Of a stretch of 64,000 bases of DNA, positions 11,611-23,262 are shown piece by piece. Below the pieces are notes generated by a model. That model was not told the DNA's origin, searched no databases, and saw nothing but the letters and a program-made list of their open reading frames with translations. The DNA is from Gnetum montanum. Its lineage: Eukaryota > Streptophyta > Gnetopsida > Gnetales > Gnetaceae. Each line of letters starts with the position of its first letter. The stretch's first letter is position 1. Where the stretch lies: positions 160,899 through 224,898 of the forward strand of contig MNCI01005050.1 of NCBI GenBank assembly GCA_015680685.1. The letters are read 5' to 3'. A program made the position numbers and the translations under genes.

Positions 11611-11770
11611 AAAGGGGAAAACCCTTCTTATCCCCCACTTACTAATTATAGTATGAACTTCATTTTTTTCCCTTTTTATTTCCTTTAAAATTTTTTGAAT
11701 TCCCTTCACTAGAATTTACTTCTATTTTACCATATATAGCCTATTTTTTAGCCATTCTCAGCACTATAGC

Positions 11771-14700
11771 CATGTCTTTCCAATATTCCACTAAATTGCC
11801 CTTCATCCTCACTAGCAAAGATCATGACCAATAAGCCACGAGGGTCTATGACCCCAAAGACCCTACCATCATTGAGTGTAGGTGATCTTTGAGGGTTAGA
11901 GTAAAGAGTCTTGATTTTGCAACCATAAATGAAGATTGTTATAACTTCATTTATGCTAAAATATAGGTAGGCATGTTAATTCCACGTATTGAAGCAAAGG
12001 CTAAGAGGGAGTTTGAGCTCATAAATGAGTGGAAAGGACTACATCCCTTCCTTGTATGATCAAATTTCCCTTAACAACATCTATTCTAGCATCCTAGCCC
12101 AATTGATTACCATAGAAGAGGAAGATGACAAGCATATCTCTGAGGAACAACGGGAAGAGGAGGATGAATTTAAGGTAGAATCTAAGCCTAAAAACATCTT
12201 GGGAGGACTATTCTAACAAAGATCCCCCAAGGTTATAGCACATTCCTCTAATGCTTTTGTTTTCTCCATGAGCATGGTGCCACCATCTTCCACTCCTTCC
12301 TACCCTACTATGGTGGATCTCATGCTGGTTATAGCCACACATCACACTCAGCCAATGAAACAAACAACAAATTATAATACATCAATATCATTTAAACACA
12401 ATCACAATATATAAAATCATTGATGGTGGTTTCTACCACCACAAATCTATTAACTACTCACATAGAATCCATCATGGGACCCTAAGTGACACAAGAATCA
12501 CACGTCCCCTTTATCCCATTTATGCACCAACTACTGGCATAGACATCTATTTCTTTATTTGGCCCATAAGCTACAACCATAACATGACCTCTATCTTCTG
12601 TCATGCAATCCATAGTGAGGCCACAAGCCTTACAACAAATGACATAGCCCTATGTATAAACCTCACAACCAATAGGGCATGGATCAAGCCTTCTAGAATA
12701 TCCAAGGCCTAATGGAGGAGTTGAAAAGGCTTAAAGCCTTTACTTCATAAACTATCGAAATTATGAACTTCTACTAGGATGATTCCATAAGTCCTATAGT
12801 TCCACCCTTGACACTTCCTCTTAGTGTCCCTATTCCACAATTTAGCAAATATAATGGAGAAGGTGATCCTAATGCTCATCTTATTACCTTTTTATTTGAA
12901 TGTTTACTCTTATAGCCATGGCCTCATACCATCATGAGGATTTTTCCTATGTCTTTAACTAGAAAAGCACTTGATTAGCATCATGCATTACCCAAAGGAT
13001 CCATATCCTCTTTAGAGGACTTAGTTGCCTAGTTTGTCAATCGCTTCAAGTATAACTTGAAGTTGGACACCATGCTTGACCAACTCATGAAGGTCAAGCA
13101 AGGGCCCTTAGAACCCATACAAAAGTTTATGTAGTGATGGGATGGACTATTGAATGAAATACCAAAGCCTATAGCAAAAGCCCACTTGTTAGCCATATTT
13201 AAGGAAGCAATTAATGACTTCATCAAGTCTAAACTCTACTACCTTAACACACAGTCCCTCAACTAGGCATTCTCTCAAACTTAAAATATAAAGGATGCTA
13301 TAGAGGTCGGTCATGATTTGGTCTATATAGCATATAAAAACCAATACACTCGAAGAGACAAAAAAAGAGCAAATAAAACAACACAACCATAGTAACTGTA
13401 ACAAAGGAAACAAAGACTACAAACCAAGGGCCAAAGACCAATCCACCCAAGGCTTCCACCAATGACCACAATAACCAATCATCAACCTCTAGGGCCACTA
13501 CATTAACAATAACCAGACCTAACTTCGAAAGGAAGGACATGTCCAAATACACTACATTGTCATTAAAACCATCCATGTTTCTAGATAAACTATTAAAAAG
13601 TAGATGCACGTAGCACAAAAAAATGATCAAAGCTACTCAAAAGAAACATAAGCAACTATGTGAAATAGCCAAGGACCCTACTCAAGCAACAAAGGATGAT
13701 CCCCAGTTACCTACATACTTCAATCTAGACTACTTCTACCATTATCATTAAATTCTTGGTCATGGCACAAACTTCTTCCTTGCACTAAATGATGACCTGC
13801 AAAGGATAATAGATAGGGGAAAGCTAGTCTTAGATGCTTCCAATCCAGTTTTTCCAAAAAAACTAGTCGATGTAGGCCTATAAGGATTCATTGAATGCTA
13901 ATAACAGCCCTTATGTTATTTTAGCATTCAACATTGTTGATGATTGGAGATCTTCAAGAGAACCATTCATGATTCATGTACCCCTCTATAATGAAAGGGC
14001 TTCTTCAGCTTCCCACAGCTCAAGAACTCCTTTTGTCATAAGAGTACCATCACAAGTGCCTTCAAGGAAATCTTTTTCCATCAAGACCACCCAACCAAAT
14101 TAAACCCAAATAGCCATATCCCAACCAATAGTGCAACGACCCCCTATGGTGGTCAATGCTACTACCTCTTCCTCACAGCCAACAGATGACAACCATAAAA
14201 CTTCAGCTAAACAAAGAAAGAAGCATAAGAAAAATCTTGATAACAAGGTGACAAGGAAAAAAAGGCACAAAAGGGAGTGGATCCATTGATGTCCACTCCC
14301 ATTTCGACTATACCCATGATCTTCTCTATCCCAACCCCTTCAACCAACAAGCCACAAGAGAACATCAAAGCCCATAACCAAAACAACAAGGAAGAACCAC
14401 AACAACCATAGCCTAAAGCTGAAGTTCGCATTTTGGGACGCATGGAGGAAGTAAAGCACAACTAAGGTAATAAGCCCATGGCCAACGATAAAAAATTCCT
14501 TAGTGTAATGAACCAAGTCAAGTAATCCCTCAAGCAAAATAACACAACTTTAAGCTTATATGACCTAATCATGACTTCTGTCACACATCATAAGATGCTT
14601 GTCAAACTATTGACCTCCATCCTCATTAGTGAGGGTATCCATGCTAATAATAAATCCATCCATGTAGTGATGATTCCTCCCTCACCAAGGGAGAATAAGT

Positions 14701-15410
14701 CAACACCCTTAACATTTCAAGATAACAAAATTAAGATTAATCCTCAAAATGACAAAGTAACTATAGATCCTTTATTCATAACCATACACATAGGATAATT
14801 TAAAATACATCAGGTGCATGTTGATGAGGGAGTCACAACCAACATCATTCCATGCACCATCATTGAACACTTAGGCCTAATTGAACAAATATAACCTACA
14901 ATAACCACAACTCTTAAGTCCTTCAATGGATCAAAAGTTGCTGCCAAGGGATCTATCTCTTTGGATTTTATAGCTAAGAAGAAATTCCCCACAACTGCCA
15001 ACTTCTTGGTGGTGGAAGAGATACCAAGATTCAACCAAATCTTGGAAAGACCTTGGTTGGCTCAATTATGAGTTATGTCCTCTCCCATCCATCAAGAAAT
15101 TCACCTTCCTTATGAGGGAGGTAAAATCATCATCCATGGTGATAACATTGTTCCCCTACCTATCAACAACATAGACATAGAATAGGGATTTTAAATAGAG
15201 CTTCAAGAAGAATCTCCCAACCATGAAGAGTAACAACCAAAGAAAGCCAAAAATGATAGTGATAAGCAACAAGCTACATTATGGGATGAACTCCCTTTTA
15301 ACTTCGTAAGTAAAGGGGATGGTGAATATAAGCTTGTGCAAAGTAGTCCTTACTCACTCCCTAATCTTGTAAAGATTAGAAAGAATCTGCACAAGTGAAG
15401 TTTGGCTTAA
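11771..15410 (+). pseudogene. gag-protease of element C (Tat/Ogre type), many stops
   Basis: A likely start is the ATG at 11771 (MSFQYSTKLPF). Recognisable parts: an acidic stretch (12100-12200); the gag domain at about 12838-13130 (FSKYNGEGDPNAHLITF, MSLTRKALD, FVNRFKYNLKL); AHLLAIFKEAINDFIKSKLYYL near 13180, matching A; a zinc-knuckle remnant near 13740 (HYH.ILGHG, Cys lost); the linker with PFVIRVPSQ (13891-14103); a basic KKHKKN stretch; and an aspartic protease at about 14800-15180 with VHVDEGVTTNIIP (D-E-G at the active site instead of the usual D-S/T-G), SFNGSK, then LERPWL and SSPIHQEIHLP. Gag builds the particle and protease cleaves the polyprotein. Stops are dense. RT is about 29 kb downstream because of nested insertions. 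Confidence 0.8.
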
Positions 15411-15628
15411 CCATCCCATGCCTCTATGACCGAATGCATCGATAACCATGAAGCCTTACTTTTCTTTTATAGTTTATTATATCTTTTTATGCATTTGTTA
15501 TTTTACTCTTTATGCACCTAGCCTAAGTTCATTTGCATTTTTACCTATTTTCTACAACCTTTCTTTATTTTTACTTATGTTATAAACATCAAAAAAACCT
15601 TATAAATATACACTTTTTTCATAATCCC

Positions 15629-15799
15629 ATCTGCTAAGACATTACACTTGCATTACTATCTACTAAGACATTAAATTGGCATTACCATCCACTAAGACAT
15701 TAAACTGGCATTATGGCCTGCCATGGTCTTAGATTGGCAAAGATAATCACACAACCAAGTCCACTAAGACTTTAAACTAGCATTATGACCTACCATGAC
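15629..15799 (+). repeat. Minisatellite of element C, first block
   Basis: Four to five units of about 30-35 bp read CTAAGACATTAAACTGGCAT plus a variable tail (ACCATC or TATGGCCTGCCATGG). The block continues after the D insertion for one more partial unit (25021-25046: CTTAGACTAGCAACAT). The same motif occurs at 43880-44032, 47741-47832, 18656-18940 and 22080-22210. Confidence 0.75.
15795..15799. other. Target-site duplication of element D, left copy (ATGAC)
   Basis: ATGAC directly before TGTAATGATAG. The identical 5-mer follows the right LTR at 25021-25025. Confidence 0.85.
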
Positions 15800-17479
15800 T
15801 GTAATGATAGAAAATGTCGATGGCTGGAATCACCAAGGGATCAACAAACACATAGCCTTAACCCCATATTCACATGAGAGCCTTGCTGGAAATGGAGGTA
15901 AAGCACCCTAAATGGTCTTGCTAATCAAATAGGAACTTTGTTGGTTGCAACTTGGGCAATGGATGCAGCCGAGGGTGGTGTGGTTAGCTAAAATGCAAAT
16001 GCAAACAATGCGAAATGATGCTAAGTATTAAAGTGGTGCTTCACAGTGCTAAGTGTAGAGCATAGGTACGAAACAAGGGCAAGCATAGCTAAGGGTTTCA
16101 ACTGAAACAAGGGTGTCAACCCATAGAGACTACCACTTGAGCATAGTATAGTGTGATGACATGTGAAAAAGTGCAAAAAGATGCAAGAAAATGCTAGAAA
16201 TAGGAGAGAGAAATGGAACACCTCCCCAAATGGGAGTGTAGTTAACTCCAAAAAGGTCTTAGAAGGTACACAATGTACAATAGGCATAGTGGGAGTGTAG
16301 TCATAGTCTCGGTGGTGTTAGGCTATGAATTCTAGTGCTCACTATGATGAACCATGCTTTTTGGCTTGGCCACTACAGTGTACCATGCGGTGTTCTACAG
16401 GGCTACAACAGGGTTGTGGTATACGATATGATGTAGGGCTGCAACAAGGGTGCAATGTATCATGTAATGTAGCTATGCCTCTCTACCAATGTGGTGTGCT
16501 CTAGGTCTCATTCACCCATAAATCTGGGTACTAAGATGCCAAAATTCCAAATGCCAAATGAAGGTGCGAGCTACCAACTCATGAAAAATGGAAGCCCACC
16601 CCTAAAACATTGGGTTGTATGGGTATTTATAGGGCTAGGGTCAGCCCAAAATGTGGATCAAGCACCATGTGGTAATGCAGTAGGTTGGACTACAAGAAAA
16701 ATTTAGAAAATTTTCTAAATATGGAGGTGACCAAAAAAAGTTAAAAAAATTTACTAACCCTAGCTACTATGCTCATCCCATGTTACACGCAGGACATGGG
16801 ACGTTGCCCAGGAACATGGTATAGCATGGATACTTAGAAGAATCTAATAAAAATTGTAGTCCTTATTCTTGCTATGCTTTGGAGCATAGTAGAAGGGGTC
16901 GCCTCAAGAGTTAGAAAATTTGCCAAATGCCTCTTCCATGTTGAGTTAGCTTGATAGCTTTTGGCTTGATACTTAGGCAAAACTGGCCACTAAGGTGCTA
17001 GCTACACTCTAGCTCTAGAGCATAGCAGAGGTAATGGGAGTGTAGCACAACACTTAGAAAAATTCTATAAAATTGGTCATTTTTATTTTGGCTATGCTTG
17101 CTACACTCTAGAGCATAGCAGCTACAATGCCAAAGTGTAATAACTACAATGCCAGAGTGTAATAGCTATAGTGCCAAGCATAGCACAACATTTAGAAAAA
17201 TTTACACAGCTTGTGTCATCATTCTAAACCTTAACCAAAATTGCAAAAAAATGGTCATTAAAGCTAACTATGCTCTACTATAGTGGCGAGCATGGTCCTA
17301 GCACTTAGAAAAATTTGTAGAAAGTACCATCATTTTGACACTTAGAAAAATTTTGCAAATCTAGTAGTTGGAGATGACTACACTTAACACTTAGAAAAAT
17401 TTTGGTAAAGTTCCACTATTTCAACACTTAGCCAAATTTGTTGTTGAGACACTGAGATCTAAAATTTTGTGGTTTTTAA
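15800..17479 (-). repeat. 3' LTR of element D (1680 bp)
   Basis: Plus reading starts TGTAATGATAGAAAATG and ends TTTTGTGGTTTTTAA, the decayed form of TGGTGTTTCA in the other copy. It aligns throughout with 23263-25020. The repeated phrase CACTTAGAAAAATT occurs many times in its U3 half (16830-17410), together with GCTATGCT..AGCATAGC palindromes. Confidence 0.85.
16624..16631 (-). promoter_or_regulatory. TATA box of the D 3' LTR
   Basis: The minus strand reads TATAAATA. Its position matches those in the D 5' LTR, A and J. Confidence 0.6.
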
Positions 17480-17493
17480 ATGACCCCTCTTTG
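17480..17493 (-). other. Polypurine tract of element D
   Basis: The minus strand reads AAAGAGGGGTCAT directly before the 3' LTR. C has the equivalent AAATAGGGGCCAT before its 3' LTR (47942-47954). Confidence 0.7.
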
Positions 17494-18655
17494 TTGATTT
17501 CTAAAGGAGTGGATCAAGAGACATCGACAAAGAATTGCAAAATACCATAGTAGATGTGACAACAACATCACTCGTTGGTACTAGATCGAGTGTTGTTTCA
17601 CCATGTTTAAGAGTGTTGTGGATAAGGATATGCTGAGGGAAAAGGGTGTAGAAAATGTGCTATGGAGATGAAATATAAACAAGGGAGATGAAATGAAAAC
17701 AATGACACAAGCTGTGAAGGTAGCATAGTTGATAGTGACCATGGCATAGAGTGGATTACCCCCTGAAATGTAGACCAATCATCAGAATTTTCGTGAGAGA
17801 GCCAAAGTCAATCGAAGGCTGGGCTAATTGTGAAGCTGCAGCATTATCAATTTGGTTGGGATGTGCTTTTTCCCATTCTCCTTTTTTTATTTTTTCATTT
17901 TTCTCTTCTTCTTCTTCTTTTTTGTTGCTTTTTCTTCTTTACTTTATTGCAAAGCGAACTCATGTTGGGTTTGACTTACTGTTGAATACTAGCTACAATG
18001 TGTGGGCCATCGAGTAGATGGGGTTTGCTTTGATGCAACCAGATCACATTTGTAGGATAGGTGTTTCCTCCTTGGGATGAGTTGCATTACATCCACTTGG
18101 GCCTTAACCAAACAATAGAGGCTTTCCACGAGACAAGTTGTGTTAAGTCCACCATGGGTTGTACAGTTGCCATGAAGAGCATGTCATATGCATCATAGTG
18201 CATATGCCTTAGAGGGATGTGCAATCATGAGTATGAAGGGGATGAGAGGCTATTAGGATGAAGGAGTGGATGTACATAGGTTATAATGGGATGAGGGGGA
18301 TGTGCAGTCTTAAGTGGCTTAACTAGTCCAATCATGCACATCAAAGAGATGTGGTGACCTACTATTGCAATGAGATGCATCTTTGCATGACCACCTCCGA
18401 GGCTTCATCCTACAAACATAACTTCAAAAAGACAAGAAAACCATAAAATTTGAAATGCAAGTGCAAATGGCAAATGTAAAGAAGCTACAAGTGCTAGATG
18501 TGAAGATGCTAGAAATGCATCAAATGTTTTGCTAGTTGCAAGTGGTCAGGAGGCTAGTGAAAGTGCTCAGGAGGCTAGTGAAAGTGCTAGGGTGATGATG
18601 TTGGGAGTCCTCTGAAGATCACACTAATAGAAGGTGCTCGAATAGATTAGCAACA
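17494..18655. other. Non-coding part of element D between minisatellite and 3' LTR
   Basis: I see no pol homology. It has a pyrimidine-rich low-complexity tract (17880-17945). The ORFs at 17581-17778 and 17751-18017 overlap on opposite strands and one follows the pyrimidine tract, so I treat them as chance. Confidence 0.6.
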
Positions 18656-18940
18656 TGCTAGTTTAAAGTCTTGGTAGATCATGAACCCAGTTCAAGGTCC
18701 TAGCAGACTGTGATATGCACGTTTATAGTCCTAGCAGACTACTAGGTGCTAGTTTAACGTCATAGTAGACTATGGATATTGTGCCAATTTAACGTCATGG
18801 CCCAAGGATGATCTATGTCAGTTTATAGTCATAGCAAACTACTACACTAATTTATAGTCATAGCGGACTGTCTATGCTAGTTTATAGTCATAGCGAACTA
18901 TCTATGATAGTTTTTTATGTCATGGTGGATGAGTGCTTAC
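18656..18940 (-). repeat. Minisatellite of element D
   Basis: About eight degenerate units of 30-36 bp, in plus reading (T)GCTAGTTTA(A/T)AGTC(A/T)TAG(C/T)(A/G)(G/A)ACT. Read on the minus strand (the sense of D) this is the same motif as the plus-strand blocks of C. Confidence 0.75.
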
Positions 18941-19099
18941 CTTTCTTATGTGATATGTGATGTTGCATGTGTAGTCATGTTGTGTGCCTGCAATATCTTG
19001 CAAAAATCAACTAGAAAAAAATAATCAAGTGGCACATGTCATAAATAAAGTTAAAATGCATGAATGAAAGGAAAGTAATGCAAAAAGTGATAGTTTTAG

Positions 19100-22000
19100 G
19101 TTGTTCCAAGCCATGGGCTAGTTTAAGGCCTTTTTGGACCATGTGTTTTTGTAGTTTTATGTTTTTTTATTTTTATGTGTTTTATATGTTTTTCAAATGC
19201 AATGAATAAGCTAAGTGGATGGATGCATAAACAAAGTAGAAATGCATAAACAAAGTGAATTAGAGTGTAAACTAGGCAAGCAAGTGAAATGTAAATGCAT
19301 GAACAAATGCAATGCAAGAAAAAACCAAAAATGCATGGTCCATGGAGGTAAGGGGTAAGCAAGCACTTAGCGTGTTTTTGGCCAAGAGAAAATTTTGGTC
19401 ATGTAGTTGCTTCCTAATTGAGCATGGACTAGGAGGCATGCAAGGATTAGGATCCTTTGGGAGGCTATTAGCTTCAACCACTCATTTGGGTGTATTAAAC
19501 TTAGGCATTGCATTGGTTGCCATAGATGCATCACCAAGAAACTCCACCTTCAACACTTGCTCCATGTCTATGTTGTGGATAGTCAGAGAAGAGGAATTAT
19601 CACCATGGATGATAACTTGACCACCTTCACATGGAAGGTGGACTTCTTGGTGGATGGGAGAGGAGATTACCCATAGTTGAGCTAGCTAAGGCCTGCCCAG
19701 GATCAAGTTGAAGCCTAACATCTCCTCTATGATAATGAAATCTACACTGGTGGGGAATTATTCTCCTACCATGAAGGCTAAGTTGATTGTACGCCTGATG
19801 GTGATGCATGATCCATTGAAGGATTTTAGACACATATTTTTGGTTGGCTTGACTTCATCTACTAGGCCTAACTTTTTTATGACAAAGTATAGGACTATGT
19901 TTGTTGCTTCACCATCATCAACATGAACTCTGCAGATGGTGCACTACCCAACATGTATGCTAATAGATAGTAGAGGTGTAATGACCTCCCCTCATTTAGC
20001 ATTGACATTGACAGCATCATCACAAAATGCTAGGGATGTTGAACCCAATTCCTGTGGTGTAGGGAGGAACATCGTTGCATGGATGGTATTCTCATCTACA
20101 AGGATGGCCTCCATAACAAGAATGGAGACCAACATCTAAGCCAATGCTTGGCGATGAGTAGATGAAGTCATGACTAGGTCATACAAGTTCACTGTTATGT
20201 TATTTTCCATGAGTGCTTGTTTCACCTAGGTTAGTGTAGTTATGAAGTCCTTATCATCAACCATTGTGTTGGCCTTAACTTCCTTTATGTAGCTTGAGAG
20301 ATGGATCTCCTATAGAGGGGACTTAAGCTTAGGTTGCTTGGCCTGCTTGGGGGTAGGGGCCCTAGTGTTCAATTTTTGCTTGTTGGTTATGGCCTTTGCT
20401 TCAGCCATGGGGGTTGCAAGGTGCTCATTCATCCTCTAACACTACCATTTGGTAGGCCTACCCAGTTTGCTAGTGGGATTAGATCTTGAAGGAGAGATCG
20501 AGATATTGTCCATTGTTGGGCTTCGAGTAGGTGAGGGGCCATCACGTTGTGGCATCCTTATGAAAAATGGTGATTTAGGAGTTGTGCAAGGCCAACTTGT
20601 TGTGGCACCTTAATGATGAAATGTTGCTTAGTGGTTGTTGTTGCTATGTCATGCCATTTTAATGTCTTAGAAACCGATTGTTATGGGACCTTAATCATAA
20701 AGGGTGTTATGTATGCCTGAGGTGGCACTTTGATAATAAAGGAGGGCCTCTTACCTATGGAGGTTGAGAGAAACCTTACCTTGTTGGGAGGCATGCAGAT
20801 CACAAAAGATTATTGAATAGGTTTAGACTTGCCACCTATGCTAATAGATTTTATGACATAGATGGAATCATCTACATTGGATTGACTCACTGCATCGAGC
20901 ACCAATTGGTCCCATTCTATCATTCTTTGTAGATCATCCTACAAAGCACAATAGTTTTCTGTACTATGACCAATTGCACAATAGTTGGTGGTAATGATAG
21001 TATTGGTCCAATTGGAAATGTTGTGGGACCAAGGGCTCATTCGGTACTACTAAGGTAGGGTTCCTTAATAGTTCGTAGTACCTCTCATGTTTTTGGTAGG
21101 CAATATCTGATATGTGTTTGTACTAAATTCACTCAACTTTTAGGAGTTGCTTCAATAGTTTAGATAGTTCCATTGGTAGCGATGTATACTTTGAGTAATC
21201 TTTACACTCAAAGTTGGACCTTGGGACAACCCCTATCAATGTAGGTGAGTTGGTGCCAAAGTTGGTAGCTTTGTGAACTGGGGCCTTGGGCTTCTTAGTC
21301 GTTGGATCTTGGTTGGTTACTTTTGTTCTTGTGATCACTATTTCCACTATTGTGTTTTGCTTATGCATATGTTGATTTCTGTAGGCCACATAGGTTGGGT
21401 CATTATTGGCTTGGGCTACCTCCTCTATGCCCTTTGTTTGGGAAAAGGCTTAGCTGAGAGACTTTGGAGCCAAGTAATACAGTTTAAACTTAATGAAGTC
21501 ATTCACTACATCCTTGAAGATGGCTAGTAGGTGTGTCTCTACTAGCGGCTCATAGATTTCTTGCAAAGTGGCACTCCATTATTGGATGAATTTAGCCATG
21601 GGCTCTAAGGGCCACTGCTTGACCTACATGAGCTGGTTAAGAGTTGCTTTAGGTTTCAACTTGTACCTAAAGCATGTCACAAACTGGCTTATGAGATCCC
21701 CCAAAGAAGATATTGAGGCCTTGGGTAGTATGCAATACCACTCTAAGGCCTTGGTAATGAGTGACATGGGGAACACGCACATGATGGTGTGTGGCCAGGC
21801 TTGAAGGAGTAGGCACTCAAATCAAAATGTAACCAAGTGTGTGTTGGGGTTCCCTTTACCATTATACTTAGTGAGTAGAGGTAGCTAGACCCCTGTTGGG
21901 AGAGTCAGGGGTGGGACTATCAGACTTATGGAGTCATCCTAGTAGAAGTCCATCACCTTGATGGTTTCAGAGGAAGAAGCTTTGAGTTGGTTGATCTCCT

Positions 22001-22770
22001 CTGTCAAACTTGGGATTAGCTAAAATGCCTGATCAGAGCTTGGGGATGTGCTAGTCAGTTGCATTGGCTAGGCTTGTGTTGGTTGCATAACATAAGGTCA
22101 GATTGTTGATTGTGTAGTTTTCCAATTTAACATTGTAGCAAATGGTCGTTGCTAGTTTAACATCATAGCAGATAGTCATTGTTAGCTTAACATCATAGTA
22201 GATGGGTTTAGTTGATGCATCAGCTAAGCAATGGACTTGGTGTTCAAGGTAGGTCACACACAAGTGGGTTGGATAGACGTCATGGGCACTGATGAGGCAA
22301 GTAGGACATAGGATGCTTGAGTCATTCAGGGTTGGGAGGTGACCCCTGCATGAGCATAGGGTTGGGTAAATGAAGTAGTCACTTGTAAGGAAGGTTGAAT
22401 TGGCATGGCCACCATCTCAGAGAGGATGGGTGGAACAAACTAAGGAGGGGCTATACTATGGAGCAATTGTTGGAAGACAATGTAGAGGAGGCTCTCAAGT
22501 TTAGAGCAAGCCTTAAACTCATCTTCTTCCTCCTGTGAGGCTTCCTCATGGGTTTTCCCTACATTATGCTCATTTTCATGAATGAGTTCAGATAATAGTT
22601 GGTGGTAGGACTCCATGAGTGGAATTATGTCAAACAAGGAGGGGTTGTACTCCTATCTATCCTAGTGAACTCATTCATAGTCCTGTCTTGCCTCCAAGTC
22701 AAGGTAATCCACTGGTAATCCTACTTGGATTTTGGCACAATTAAAATTGCATTATTCATGGCTTAGCATA
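19100..22770 (-). pseudogene. gag-protease of element D, many stops
   Basis: One conserved frame runs leftward with interruptions. Parts: an acidic stretch near 22520 (EEASQEEEDEF); a Pro/Thr-rich stretch that contains minisatellite-like units (22210-22080); the gag domain at about 21880-21640 (LLTKYNGKGNPNTHLVTF, MSLITKALEWYCILPKA, FVTCFRYKLKP); ETHLLAIFKDVVNDFIKFKLYYL near 21500; the A-like stretch with FECKDYSKYTSLP (near 21190); a zinc-knuckle remnant; then an aspartic protease at about 19960-19610 with VHVDDGEATNIV (D-D-G), SFNGS, LILGRP and SSPIHQEVHLPCEGGQ. Sequence after the protease shows no RT. The frame is closely related to C and A. A start is not fixed because the first 100 codons are broken. 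Confidence 0.8.
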
Positions 22771-23240
22771 GCATGCTTTGGGTGGATTGTGGTGTTAAAT
22801 ATGTTAAACATCGATGTGAAAGATTGATTTGGATTCATATTCATAGATCAGGTTGTGAGAGTTGTTGTTTATAGAAAATGGCTAACTCTGAAAACTGTAG
22901 AAAAATGACTAAGTCTACTAATAGAAAAAAAATGGCTAAGTATGGAAACTGCAAAAAATTGACTAAGTCTAAAACTATAGAAAATTTGGCCAAGTATGAA
23001 ACTACAAATATATGGCTAAGTATGAAAGCTATTGAAAATGGCTTACTCTAGTGCTACACTCACTATGTTGGAGCTAGCTACACTCTCCCAAGTGCCTAGA
23101 ATTTTGGTTAAGTGCCAAAGATACACTTTGGCTTTTCTCCAATAGGGTTCCAAACTAATGATGGGATCCAACCTATACCAACTGGTGGTGGAGAGAGCAC
23201 ACAAGACAACAATTAGAAAATACAGAAGGAAATGGCGAGG

Positions 23241-23257
23241 CCCTCCTTCTAGCACCA
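23241..23257 (-). other. Primer binding site of element D
   Basis: The minus strand reads TGGTGCTAGAAGGAGGG, five bases from the LTR end. Confidence 0.75.
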
Positions 23258-23262
23258 AAAAC

